This document shows, one piece after another, positions 1-8,079 of a stretch of 16,511 bases of DNA. How positions within the stretch are numbered: the stretch's first letter is position 1; each line of letters opens with the position of its first letter. A model generated the notes under the pieces. It ran no database searches, was not told the origin of the DNA, and saw only the letters and a program-made list of their open reading frames with translations. The translations under genes were made by a program, and so were the position numbers. The stretch is from Pseudomonadota bacterium (GTDB taxonomy: Bacteria; Pseudomonadota; Alphaproteobacteria; Ferrovibrionales; Ferrovibrionaceae), in NCBI GenBank assembly GCA_023433835.1, contig JAEYTW010000546.1:1-16511 (forward strand), in the 5' to 3' direction.

Positions 1-265
1 GAACCTGATGACGCGCAATGATCACATAGTCATGTCCCGATTTCGCGGACACGGGCGCGATCTGTCGCACCGCCTGGCGCAGGCGCCGGCGCATGCGGTT
101 GCGCTCGACCGCGCCGCCGGCCTTGCGGCTGACGGTGAGGCCGACGCGCGGCAGCTCATCGGCGCCCTTGGTGCGGGCGACCGCCTGAAGCGTAAACAGG
201 GAAGTGGAGGCGCGCTTGCCTCGTGCAGCGGCCAGAAAGTCGCCGCGCTTGAGGAGCCGACCCAC
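1..265 (-). CDS. rnpA: Ribonuclease P protein component, 5' portion (runs off the window)
   Basis: This is the protein subunit of RNase P, which helps the catalytic RNA remove 5' leaders from pre-tRNAs in the cytoplasm. The reading frame begins GRLLKRGDFLAAARGKR, typical of the family N-terminus, and carries the family signature RVGLTVSRKAGGAVERNR followed by MRRRLRQAVR, the basic RNA-binding 'RNR' helix. The 3' end lies beyond base 1, so about 88 codons are visible of the roughly 110-130 usual. I chose the GTG at 265 because AGGAG sits 6 nt upstream (272-276). An in-frame GTG at 286 would add TNQEPSV and has no good ribosome binding site, but cannot be excluded. The gene lies 31 bp downstream of rpmH on the same strand (10 bp if 286 is used), the conserved bacterial order. 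Identity is secure; the start is moderately so. Confidence 0.93.
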   Translation of the reverse strand, partial: MGRLLKRGDFLAAARGKRASTSLFTLQAVARTKGADELPRVGLTVSRKAGGAVERNRMRRRLRQAVRQIAPVSAKSGHDYVIIARHQV

Positions 266-296
266 GGAGGGCTCCTGGTTCGTCACGGCCGAAAAC

Positions 297-431
297 TCAG
301 GCCGAGAGCTTCTTGCGGCCGTGCTTGCGGCGCGCGGCAAGAACCTTGCGGCCGCCGACAGTGGCCATGCGGGCGCGGAAGCCGTGGCGGCGCTTGCGCA
401 CCAGTCGGCTCGGTTGATAGGTCCGCTTCAC
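297..431 (-). CDS. rpmH: 50S ribosomal protein L34
   Basis: This encodes a 44-residue basic protein of the large ribosomal subunit. It begins with the family hallmark KRTYQPSRLVRKRRHGFR, continues RMATVGGRKVLAARR and ends KHGRKKLSA, and full length matches the usual 44-46 residues. The start codon is GTG (429-431) in place of the ATG more commonly seen. It is supported by GGAG at 440-443, 8 nt upstream, and by the fact that L34 normally begins exactly at this Lys-Arg-Thr. A strong promoter-like sequence lies at 491-519, giving a 5' leader of about 50 nt. rnpA follows immediately, as in most bacteria, so the two are likely co-transcribed. Confidence 0.97.
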   Translation of the reverse strand: MKRTYQPSRLVRKRRHGFRARMATVGGRKVLAARRKHGRKKLSA

Positions 432-455
432 GGTCAATACTCCATGATTACGGCG

Positions 456-469
456 GGGCGACATCGCCC
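456..469 (-). other. Inverted repeat in the rpmH 5' leader
   Basis: GGGCGA-CA-TCGCCC is a perfect 6-bp inverted repeat lying between the predicted rpmH promoter and its start codon, so it could form a short GC hairpin in the leader mRNA. There is no T-tract, so it is not a classic terminator. Whether it affects L34/RnpA expression is unknown, and it may be chance in GC-rich DNA. Confidence 0.3.
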
Positions 470-490
470 GGCCGGAAAAAAGTCATGGGG

Positions 491-519
491 CTTATACGCA
501 AGCCCGCCCGCCGAGTCAA
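491..519 (-). promoter_or_regulatory. Sigma-70-type promoter for rpmH-rnpA
   Basis: Read on the minus strand there is TTGACT (514-519), a 17-bp spacer, then TATAAG (491-496). These match the -35 and -10 consensus at 5/6 positions each with ideal spacing, and lie about 60 bp upstream of the rpmH GTG. This is the best promoter match in the window and fits a highly expressed ribosomal protein gene. The stretch 520-630 shows nothing further that I can name. Confidence 0.7.
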
Positions 520-630
520 CGCGATCGGGGCGGATTTCCAGGGTTTCCGCCACGGGAACCTGCCCGGCACGCATCGGTTCTATTTCCGACGGCACCTGCG
601 TCGCTCAAAAAAAGCAAGGGAAGCAGACCG

Positions 631-804
631 ATGAACGCTCAGCCACGTCCCCATCCGCAGCCGCCCGAAAGCGTGGGCGGTCACACCGTTCTCCCGCCCA
701 CGGAAGCCCGGCAGGCCGAAAAGACCGGCCGGGTGCGCTATATCCTGGGCATTTCCCTGAGCCTCGCCATCGTGGCGATGGCCGTCGTCTACATCGCTTT
801 CTGA
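631..804 (+). CDS. Small single-pass membrane protein, 57 aa
   Basis: This frame has a proline-rich, polar N-terminus (residues 1-26), a charged stretch EARQAEKTGRVR (26-37) and a C-terminal hydrophobic helix (about 39-57, ILGISLSLAIVAMAVVYIAF), ending at the membrane. The layout predicts an N-in tail-anchored-type topology with an arginine-rich cytosolic flank. From memory, short proteins with this EARQ...G..RYIL-helix pattern are common hypothetical proteins in Alphaproteobacteria; I know of no function. AAGGGA lies about 10 nt upstream of the ATG as a modest ribosome binding site. It diverges from rpmH and converges on the glycosyltransferase gene, whose last 16 bases it overlaps. The ATG start and a frame ending in a coherent transmembrane helix support a real gene. 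Confidence 0.7.
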   Translation: MNAQPRPHPQPPESVGGHTVLPPTEARQAEKTGRVRYILGISLSLAIVAMAVVYIAF

Positions 805-3380
805 CGACCCAGCGCCAAGGGCGCGACGCCGCCGAGCGCGGGGTGGAAATACGGATCCTCCCCGACGCTCGGGTCGAACGGCGGTTGCGGCGGGCTCGCA
901 TCGGCCCGCAGCCAGGCGAGGCTGTGCGGGTTGAGCAGGCCGCGTCGGCCGCAGCCGTCGGCCACGGCGCGGCACAGCGCGACGAACCAATCCTGCAGGT
1001 CGGATAGCGGCGCCACCTGGTCCAGGGCGCGGGCGAGTTCGGCACGCCGGAACGAGATCGCCAGCGGGCTCGCCGCCCGCACGTTGCGATACCATGACGG
1101 ACTGCCGAGATAGCTCGAACATACCATCGGCTCGCCGCGGAGCAACGGGTGGCCCCGGCCGCCGGCATCGACCACCAGCCCGGCTTCGACGACCCGCCCG
1201 CCGGGATCGAAACTCAAGGCCGAGACGAAACCGATCTCGGGGATATTGGCAAGCCACCCCACCTGCTCGCGCAGGAAACCATCGGACAGCCGCTCCACGG
1301 CCGTCGACAGCACCAGCACATAATCGGCCTGCGATCGGGCAAGCGCCGCCCTGATCGCCCTCGCGGCATCAGGGCCGTGGATGCCGACGGCCGCGATCGA
1401 CGATTCCAGGCCGCCGGGATCGACCATCGCGGCCAATGCCTTGCAACGGTCGGGCGCGGGGGTGCCTTCCGGATCGACGATCAGCACCAGGGCGGACGGC
1501 GGCGGCGACGACCAAGCGATGTGAAACCCGCTCTTGGCATGCGGCTCGGCCACGGCGGCGAGCCCGCGGCGGTCGAGATGGCCCTGCACCACCCGGCGTT
1601 GGGCCGCCGGCACGTAAGGTTTCGCCATCACGCTGGTCGACGACGATCCTTCGATCATCCGCCAGTGGTAGAAGATGCCGGGCACCCGACGCATCCGGTC
1701 GGTGATTTCGGCGATGCGGATGAAGATGTCCCAGTCCTGCGCGCCGTCGGTGGCGGGATCCCAGCCGCCGATGCGCTCGAGCAGCTCGCGGCGGAAGACG
1801 TTGAAATGCGTCAGGTAATTGGCCGACAGGAGCATTTCGGGGCTCCAGTCCGGCTTGAAGAACGGGTGGACGCGGTATTCGCCGAGGCCGGTGACGATAT
1901 CGCGGTCGGTGTACCAGAAATCGATCTCGGGGGCGTGCAGCACGGCGCGCGCGACGGCCAGCAGCGCGCCGCGGCCGATTTCGTCGTCATGGTCGATCAG
2001 CGCGGCGAAATCGCCGTCGGCCAGGCGGAAGGCCGCGTTGGAATTGCCGGAAATGCCGAGATTGCGCGGCATCACCGTGAGCACGACGCGTTCGTCGGCG
2101 GCGGCGAGTTCTTCCAGCAGGCGCTGGTTGGCGGCGTTGTCGTGGTCGGCCAGGGCCAGGCAGAGCTGCCATTTCGGCCAAGCCTGTTCCAGGATGCTGT
2201 CGATCGTGCGGCGCAGCACCAGGTGGGGAATCTTGTAGACCGGGAGGATCAGGCTGATCCGCGGGCCGCGCGCAATCTCGTCGGTGGTCGGCCCGGCCGG
2301 GTCGTCGGGATTGGCGCGCAGCCAGGCGTCGTATTCCGGCGGCTCGCCCGCCGTGGCGGCGGCCGGCACCAGCTGTTTGGCGCGCAAGCCCAGCCGGCGC
2401 CAGGCGCGCCAGCGGGCGAGGGCGAAATCGATGCGGTCGGCGACCACGGCCCGGATGCCGCGGTTGCGCACGCCCCGCACGAAGCGCAGCGGCACGGCGG
2501 CCAGCTGGCGGCGCCGGCTGCCGGTGGGGGCCATGGCGTCGGCCAGGCGGATGATCACCCGCGCGGTCAGGTTGGCGAAGCGCACGGCGCTCCAGCCGTA
2601 GATGTCGTAGGGGTTCAACGGCCGGCTCAGCGCGCCGAAGGCCGACCGGCTATGGGTGACCTGACCCTCGATCTCGGCCAGCGCCTGGTCGAGCAGGGCG
2701 ATGACCTCCTCCAAGGCGGCGGGGTCGGCGCCATCGAGCGGCGCGTCGGCCCGGGCGGCCAGCTGGCGGGCGAGGCTGTGGCCGTGCGGCTGCAGTTCGG
2801 GATCGGCAGCGATCAGCAGCGACAGCCGCTCCAGCATGTCGCGCAGCCGTGCATCGCGGCGCGAGGCCGCGGCGCCCAGCGCTTCGAGCAGCTCGGTGCG
2901 CTCGGTGCCCATCGGCTGGAACAGCGAGGCCAGGGCCGGCGGCGGTACCGGCCCAGCGGCGATCAGGCCGATGCCCTCGGCCAGCGGCAGGATCGCGGCG
3001 GCCCGCCCGTCGCTGAGCCCGCGCCAGGCGCGGCGCCCCTCGTCGTCGAGGGCGTCGGCGACAAGGCCGGCGACGATCGTGACGCCGGCGGGACTGGCGG
3101 CCGTCGACAGCGTCTCGGGCCGGGCGAGATCGACGATCAGCAGGTCGATGGGACCCAAGGCGACCGTGCCGGTCTCCAGCCGGGTCTCGGGGCAGAGCAT
3201 CGCGCTCAAACCCCGCAGGGCGGCGGCGAGATCGCCATGCGCGCCGGGGGCGGCGACCACGGCCGGGCGCAGGCGTTCCAGGCATAGCGCGGCCAGCGCC
3301 AGGAGGCCGGATTCGCCCGTCCGCGGCAGGGCCGCCACCGCCTTGCGCCAGCCGCGCAGGATGCGGGCAGGCTGGCTCAT
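789..3380 (-). CDS. Family 2 glycosyltransferase, 863 aa, surface-polysaccharide type
   Basis: Likely transfers a sugar from an activated nucleotide donor during O-antigen, capsule or exopolysaccharide assembly at the inner membrane. The GT-A domain lies at about residues 373-600: PRISLILPVYK opens it, DHDDE (463-467) is the nucleotide-sugar/metal motif in the form typical of this GT2 group, and DGAQDWD (545-551) and IFYHWR (569-574) follow. Residues 628-850 resemble a second, degenerate GT2-like domain ending EDPYFHP. Residues 1-370 show no motif I recognise. I placed the start at the ATG encoding MSQPARI, since the open frame further upstream runs into rfbA and has atypical composition; no strong ribosome binding site is visible. 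The gene is 52 bp downstream of rfbA on the same strand, so rhamnosyl transfer is a reasonable but unproven guess. Confidence 0.87.
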   Translation of the reverse strand: MSQPARILRGWRKAVAALPRTGESGLLALAALCLERLRPAVVAAPGAHGDLAAALRGLSAMLCPETRLETGTVALGPIDLLIVDLARPETLSTAASPAGVTIVAGLVADALDDEGRRAWRGLSDGRAAAILPLAEGIGLIAAGPVPPPALASLFQPMGTERTELLEALGAAASRRDARLRDMLERLSLLIAADPELQPHGHSLARQLAARADAPLDGADPAALEEVIALLDQALAEIEGQVTHSRSAFGALSRPLNPYDIYGWSAVRFANLTARVIIRLADAMAPTGSRRRQLAAVPLRFVRGVRNRGIRAVVADRIDFALARWRAWRRLGLRAKQLVPAAATAGEPPEYDAWLRANPDDPAGPTTDEIARGPRISLILPVYKIPHLVLRRTIDSILEQAWPKWQLCLALADHDNAANQRLLEELAAADERVVLTVMPRNLGISGNSNAAFRLADGDFAALIDHDDEIGRGALLAVARAVLHAPEIDFWYTDRDIVTGLGEYRVHPFFKPDWSPEMLLSANYLTHFNVFRRELLERIGGWDPATDGAQDWDIFIRIAEITDRMRRVPGIFYHWRMIEGSSSTSVMAKPYVPAAQRRVVQGHLDRRGLAAVAEPHAKSGFHIAWSSPPPSALVLIVDPEGTPAPDRCKALAAMVDPGGLESSIAAVGIHGPDAARAIRAALARSQADYVLVLSTAVERLSDGFLREQVGWLANIPEIGFVSALSFDPGGRVVEAGLVVDAGGRGHPLLRGEPMVCSSYLGSPSWYRNVRAASPLAISFRRAELARALDQVAPLSDLQDWFVALCRAVADGCGRRGLLNPHSLAWLRADASPPQPPFDPSVGEDPYFHPALGGVAPLALGRQKAM

Positions 3381-3432
3381 CGCGGGCTTTGGACCCGGCC
3401 CGGCATCGCGGCGCAAGCCTTGCGCCCCGGCA

Positions 3433-4314
<882 letters not shown>

Positions 4315-4316
4315 CG

Positions 4317-5192
4317 TCATATCCTCGATCCAATCAGGGTGTCGAGGCAGCCTTCCAGCGCCTCACGCCAGTCCCGCGCCACGATGCCATGAACGCGGGC
4401 GATTTTCGTGCAATCCAGCACCGAATTGGCCGGCCGCGCCGCCGGCGTCGGATAGTCGGCCGTGCCGATCGCGGCAACGCGCGCCGGCACCTTGAACCCG
4501 CGGGCGGCCGCGCCGGCGAAGATCGCCTCGGCGAAGCCGTGCCAGGTGGTGGGGCCGGCGCCGCTGTAGTGGAAGGTACCCCAGCCCGCCTCCGCCGCGG
4601 CCAGCCGCACGATGGCTGCGGCGATGTCGGCGGCGGCCGTCGGGCAGCCATGCTGGTCGGCCACGACGCGCATCTCCTCGCGCTCGGCGCCATATTTCAG
4701 CATCGTCTTGACGAAGTTGTTGCCGAACGGGCTGTAGACCCAGGCGGTGCGCAGGATGATGTGGCGCGGGGCGGCCTCGCGCACCGCGCGCTCGCCGGCT
4801 TCCTTCGACCGGCCGTAGACCGATACGGGGGCGACCGGGTCGTCCTCGACGTAGGGGCCGGTCTTGGTGCCGTCGAAGACGTAGTCGGTCGAGACGTGGA
4901 TCAGCGGGGCGCCGGCCGCGGTGGCGGCACGCGCCAGCGCGGCGGGGCCGTCGCGATTGACCACGAAGGCGTGCTCCTCGTCGTTTTCGGCCTTGTCCAC
5001 CGCGGTATAGGCGGCGGCGTTGACGACGACGTCGGGCTTCAGCGCGCCGACCACGGCCGTCGCGGTCTCGGGCCGCGCCAGATCGATGATCTCGCGCCCG
5101 GCGAAGGTCAGCTCGACCTCGGGCGCCCAGGCGGCGCGGGCCAGCTCGCGGGCGAGCTGGCCGGTTTCACCGACGACGAGGACGCTCTTCAC
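4317..5192 (-). CDS. rfbD: dTDP-4-dehydrorhamnose reductase
   Basis: Last enzyme of the dTDP-L-rhamnose pathway: NAD(P)H-dependent reduction of dTDP-4-keto-L-rhamnose. It is an extended short-chain dehydrogenase. It shows the Rossmann motif GETGQL (8-13), STDYVFDG (101-108), the catalytic pair in YGRSK (Tyr126, Lys130) and the family's C-terminal ARPANSVLD (252-260). The GTG at 5190-5192 overlaps the rfbB TGA as GTGA and gives 291 aa with the Rossmann strand right at the N-terminus. An upstream extension in the same frame would sit inside rfbB and adds low-quality sequence, so I left it out. No independent ribosome binding site is evident, consistent with coupling to rfbB. Confidence 0.96.
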   Translation of the reverse strand: MKSVLVVGETGQLARELARAAWAPEVELTFAGREIIDLARPETATAVVGALKPDVVVNAAAYTAVDKAENDEEHAFVVNRDGPAALARAATAAGAPLIHVSTDYVFDGTKTGPYVEDDPVAPVSVYGRSKEAGERAVREAAPRHIILRTAWVYSPFGNNFVKTMLKYGAEREEMRVVADQHGCPTAAADIAAAIVRLAAAEAGWGTFHYSGAGPTTWHGFAEAIFAGAAARGFKVPARVAAIGTADYPTPAARPANSVLDCTKIARVHGIVARDWREALEGCLDTLIGSRI

Positions 5193-6262
5193 GCCTTGGC
5201 CGGGGTGCCGGTGGAAAGGCCCAGCCGCTGGCCGGCGTAGTTGCCGCGGCGGATCGGCTCCCACCAGTCCTTGTTGTCGAGATACCACTGCACCGTCTGG
5301 CGCAGGCCGCTCTCGACGGTGTATTGCGGCTTCCAGCCCAGTTCGCGCGTGATCTTGGTCGCATCGATCGCATAGCGCCGGTCGTGGCCCGGTCGGTCGG
5401 CGACGAACTCGATCAGCTGGCGATGCGGGCGGTGCGGATTGCCGGGCACCATCTCGTCCAGAAGGTCGCAGATCGCATGCACGATCTCGAGGTTGGTGCG
5501 CTCGTTGTTGCCGCCGACATTGTAGCTCTGCCCGACCCGGCCGCGGGTCACGACCTGGAACAGGGCGCGGACGTGATCCTCGACGTGCAGCCAGTCGCGG
5601 ATGTTGTCGCCACGGCCGTAGACCGGCAGGCGCCTGCCTTCCAGCGCGTTGAGGATGATCAGCGGGATCAGCTTCTCCGGGAAGTGATAGGGCCCGTAAT
5701 TGTTCGAGCAGTTGGTCATCACCACCGGCAGGCCGTAGGTGTGGTGCCAGGCCGAGACCAGATGGTCGGATGCCGCCTTCGACGCCGAGTAGGGCGAGCG
5801 CGGGTCGTAGGACGTATCCTCGCGGAACAGCCCGACCGGCGGCAGCGAGCCGTATACCTCGTCGGTCGAGATGTGATGGAAACGGAACGCTTCGGCCTGC
5901 GCCGGCTCCAGCCCGCGCCAGTAGTCGCGCGCGGCCTCGAGCAGGGTGAAGGTGCCGACGATATTGGTCTGGATGAAGGCCGCGGCGCCGTCGATCGAGC
6001 GGTCGACATGGCTTTCGGCGGCCAGATGCATGATCGCGTCCGGGCGATGCGCCTGCAGAATGCGCTCCACCGCCGGCCGGTCGCAGATATCGGCCTGCTC
6101 GAAGACGTAGCGCGGGCTGTTGGCGACCGGGGCCAGCGAGGCGAGATTGGCCGCGTAGGTCAGCTTGTCGAGATTGACGACCGAAACGTCCGTGTCGGCG
6201 ATCAGGTGGCGCACCAGCGCCCCGCCGATGAAACCCGCGCCGCCGGTCACCAGGATCTTCAT
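5189..6262 (-). CDS. rfbB: dTDP-glucose 4,6-dehydratase
   Basis: Second step of dTDP-L-rhamnose synthesis: NAD+-dependent conversion of dTDP-glucose to dTDP-4-keto-6-deoxyglucose. It is an extended SDR of 357 aa, the usual length. The NAD-binding GGAGFIG (7-13) follows the start directly. STDEVYG (132-138) supplies the catalytic Thr-Asp-Glu, and SPYSASK supplies Tyr158 and Lys162. CSNNYGPYHFPEKLIP (185-200) and GDNIRDWLHVEDH (218-230) are also family signatures. The ATG is supported by GAGG about 10 nt upstream. The open frame continues upstream but that part overlaps rfbC and is not family-like. The gene is 34 bp after rfbC and overlaps rfbD by 4 bases. Confidence 0.98.
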   Translation of the reverse strand: MKILVTGGAGFIGGALVRHLIADTDVSVVNLDKLTYAANLASLAPVANSPRYVFEQADICDRPAVERILQAHRPDAIMHLAAESHVDRSIDGAAAFIQTNIVGTFTLLEAARDYWRGLEPAQAEAFRFHHISTDEVYGSLPPVGLFREDTSYDPRSPYSASKAASDHLVSAWHHTYGLPVVMTNCSNNYGPYHFPEKLIPLIILNALEGRRLPVYGRGDNIRDWLHVEDHVRALFQVVTRGRVGQSYNVGGNNERTNLEIVHAICDLLDEMVPGNPHRPHRQLIEFVADRPGHDRRYAIDATKITRELGWKPQYTVESGLRQTVQWYLDNKDWWEPIRRGNYAGQRLGLSTGTPAKA

Positions 6263-6296
6263 CAGTCGACTTCCTCGTTGGTCTCGGGCGCGCGGT

Positions 6297-6860
6297 TCAG
6301 GCGCCGTAGGTGAAACAGACCGGCAGATCGGCCAGGCGGGGCAGCAGCTTGTCCTTGTCCGACATCTCGGCTTCGGCTTCGGCGATCGGCCAGTCGATGC
6401 CGAGCGCCGGGTCGGCCCAGTAGATGCCGCGATCGTCGGGTTGGGAATAGGGCGCATTCACCTTGTAGGTCGCGATGGTGTCGTCGACCAGGGTGACGAA
6501 GCCATGGGCGAAACCTGCCGGCACCATCAGCGCCCGACCGTTCTCGGCCGACAGCTCGGCCGCGACATGGCGACCGAAGGTGGGCGAGCCGACGCGGATG
6601 TCGACGGCGACGTCGAGAATGGCGCCCCGCAGGCAGGAGACCAGCTTGGCCTGGGCGTTGGGATCGAGCTGGAAATGCAGGCCGCGCACCGTACCGCGGC
6701 GCTTGGACAGCGAGACGTTATCCTGGACGAAGTCGAAATCGAGACCGGCGGCCGCGAAAGCCTTGGCACTCCAGGCTTCGTAGAAATAGCCGCGATTGTC
6801 GTGGAAACGACGCGGTGTGACCAACTTGACCTCAGGCAGCTCCAGCGCCACCACTTCCAT
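6297..6860 (-). CDS. rfbC: dTDP-4-dehydrorhamnose 3,5-epimerase
   Basis: Third step of the pathway: double epimerisation at C3 and C5 of dTDP-4-keto-6-deoxyglucose. It is a cupin-fold enzyme of 187 aa. Visible are FHDNRGYFYEAW (19-30), GTVRGLHFQ with the catalytic His62, MVPAGFAHGF (112-121), the active-site tyrosine region TYKVNAPY (131-138), DDRGIYW (142-148) and the MSDKD segment (166-170) that carries the aspartate of the His-Asp dyad. GAGGGG lies 9 nt before the ATG, a strong ribosome binding site. It is the first gene of the minus-strand rhamnose operon; 194 bp separate it from the divergent bolA gene, leaving room for the operon promoter. Confidence 0.97.
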   Translation of the reverse strand: MEVVALELPEVKLVTPRRFHDNRGYFYEAWSAKAFAAAGLDFDFVQDNVSLSKRRGTVRGLHFQLDPNAQAKLVSCLRGAILDVAVDIRVGSPTFGRHVAAELSAENGRALMVPAGFAHGFVTLVDDTIATYKVNAPYSQPDDRGIYWADPALGIDWPIAEAEAEMSDKDKLLPRLADLPVCFTYGA

Positions 6861-6932
6861 GACAGGCGTCCCCTCGAAAACCAGCCGGCGTTGCGTTTTT
6901 GCAGCGCGAAATGCTTGAAAATTACGGCGCGA

Positions 6933-6961
6933 TGGTTAGCAAATCACCCCTACCCTGGCAA
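6933..6961 (-). promoter_or_regulatory. Weak candidate promoter for the rfbCBDA operon
   Basis: On the minus strand TTGCCA (6956-6961) is followed after 17 bp by TAACCA (6933-6938). The -35 matches consensus at 5/6 but the -10 is poor. It lies in the AT-richer 194-bp gap between rfbC and bolA, about 70 bp upstream of the rfbC ATG. No equally good bolA promoter was recognised in this gap. Treat as a guess. Confidence 0.25.
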
Positions 6962-7054
6962 GCACGCCGGTCCAGCACCTTATTCTTACGTCGACTCCGT
7001 GGCATTAGCGCCGCACTCATGACTTGAAACTGAACTGTCGTCCGGAGTTCCATC

Positions 7055-7321
7055 ATGTCGGTCGCCGCCGCCATCGAGACTAAACTTACCGAAGCTTTCG
7101 CGCCCGACCGTCTGGTCATCGAGGATCAGTCGCATCTCCATGCCGGTCATGCCGGCCATCGCCCGGGCGGCGAGAGCCATTTCCGGGTCGAGCTGGTCTC
7201 GGCCCGCTTCGCCGGGCTGAACCGTGTCGCCCGCCAGCGTCTCGTCCATGACGCGCTGGCCGCCGAGCTGGCGGGGCCGATCCACGCCCTGGCATTGAAG
7301 ACGCTGGCGCCAGGCGAATAA
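7055..7321 (+). CDS. bolA: BolA-family protein
   Basis: BolA proteins pair with monothiol glutaredoxins to bind and traffic [2Fe-2S] clusters, and some act as transcriptional regulators. This 88-aa protein shows the fold's core: a loop rich in histidine (HLHAGHAGHRPGGESHF, 27-43), the strand-helix region FRVELVSARFAGLNRVARQR (43-62), and the conserved C-terminal IHALALKTLAP (76-86) whose His77 is the cluster ligand in characterised homologues. The ATG has GGAG 7 nt upstream (7044-7047). No glutaredoxin gene is in view. The glutamine amidotransferase starts 38 bp downstream on the same strand, so co-transcription is possible, though the gap contains an operator-like palindrome suggesting separate control. 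Confidence 0.9.
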   Translation: MSVAAAIETKLTEAFAPDRLVIEDQSHLHAGHAGHRPGGESHFRVELVSARFAGLNRVARQRLVHDALAAELAGPIHALALKTLAPGE

Positions 7322-7327
7322 AGCAGT

Positions 7328-7358
7328 TATATAGGAGTCCTATATATCAAGGATTCCT
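7328..7358 (+). promoter_or_regulatory. Operator-like palindrome plus a second half-length copy
   Basis: TATATAGGA-G-TCCTATATA (7328-7346) is a perfect 9-bp inverted repeat around one base, unusual here for its AT-rich flanks in very GC-rich DNA. Its core AGGAnTCCT (7333-7341) recurs at 7350-7358 as AGGATTCCT, 17 bp downstream. The second copy overlaps the amidotransferase ribosome binding site (AAGGA, 7349-7353). The left arm could double as a -10 element. With no T-tract and a one-base centre it looks like a protein-binding site more than a terminator. The regulator is unknown. Confidence 0.6.
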
Positions 7359-7359
7359 C

Positions 7360-8079
7360 ATGACCAGGACTTGCGTGGCCCTGCGCCATCTTGCCTTCGA
7401 GGATCTCGGCGGCTTCACCACACCGCTGGCCGCAGCGGGATACGAGATCGCCTATCGCGATGCCGGCGTCGACCCGATCGGCGAGCTCGTCGCCCCGGAC
7501 CTCGTCGTCGTGCTGGGCGGGCCGATCGGAGTCTACCAGACCGATCTCTATCCCTTTCTCGACGAAGAGATCGCCGCCTTGCGGGCGCGGCTCGCGGCCG
7601 GGCGCCCGACCCTGGGCATCTGCCTCGGCGCCCAGCTGATCGCCGCGGCCCTCGGCGCCCGGGTCCATCCGGGCCATGGTCCGGAAATCGGCTGGGCGCC
7701 GGTCGCGGCCTCCGGCGTCCTCGCCGGCCTCGACGGGGTGACGCTCTTGCACTGGCACGGCGACACCTACGATCTGCCCGAGGGGGCGGTGCATCTGGCC
7801 GCGACCGGGCGCTATGCCCAGCAGGCCTTTGCCGTCGGCGACCATGTGCTGGCCTTCCAGTTCCACCCGGAGGTCGGCACCGCGGGCTTCGAACGCTGGC
7901 TGATCGGCCATGCGGCCGAACTCGGCCATGCCGGCATCGATCCGCGGGCCCTGCGCCGCGACGCCGCGGCATACGGACCCGCGGCCGAGCCGCCCGGACA
8001 GGCCTGCCTGGCCGGCTGGCTCGCCAGCCACGGGCCGAGCGTCGCGCATAACCCGCCGATCAGCAGCACGTCGGCATAG
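7360..8079 (+). CDS. Class I glutamine amidotransferase (GuaA/PuuD-like fold), with read-through tail
   Basis: A free-standing triad glutamine amidotransferase domain, able in principle to hydrolyse glutamine or a gamma-glutamyl substrate in the cytosol. The nucleophile elbow is GICLGAQ with Cys88, and the His-x-Glu of the triad is QFHPEV (His169, Glu171). PDLVVVLGGPIGVYQ (46-60) and HWHGDTYDLP (131-140) are typical of the stand-alone group related to GMP synthase amidotransferases. AAGGA lies 6 nt before the ATG. The domain ends near residue 222. The last 17 residues (SHGPSVAHNPPISSTSA) read antisense through the remnant of an MFS gene, so the original stop was probably lost in a deletion. 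The enzyme itself looks intact. The true substrate cannot be told from sequence. Confidence 0.9.
   Translation: MTRTCVALRHLAFEDLGGFTTPLAAAGYEIAYRDAGVDPIGELVAPDLVVVLGGPIGVYQTDLYPFLDEEIAALRARLAAGRPTLGICLGAQLIAAALGARVHPGHGPEIGWAPVAASGVLAGLDGVTLLHWHGDTYDLPEGAVHLAATGRYAQQAFAVGDHVLAFQFHPEVGTAGFERWLIGHAAELGHAGIDPRALRRDAAAYGPAAEPPGQACLAGWLASHGPSVAHNPPISSTSA

Noticed and set aside
432..446. Three-codon mini-ORF (Met-Glu-Tyr-stop) just before rpmH
   Set aside because: It simply contains the GGAG ribosome binding site; nothing else suggests translation.
5193..5288. Longer start for rfbD
   Set aside because: It would lie within rfbB; the GTGA overlap places the Rossmann motif correctly at the N-terminus.
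7229..7240. BolA has Arg-Gln-Arg where many BolA proteins have Arg-His-Arg
   Set aside because: Gln at this place is seen in other BolA-family members such as IbaG-like proteins, and the ligand-type C-terminal His is present.
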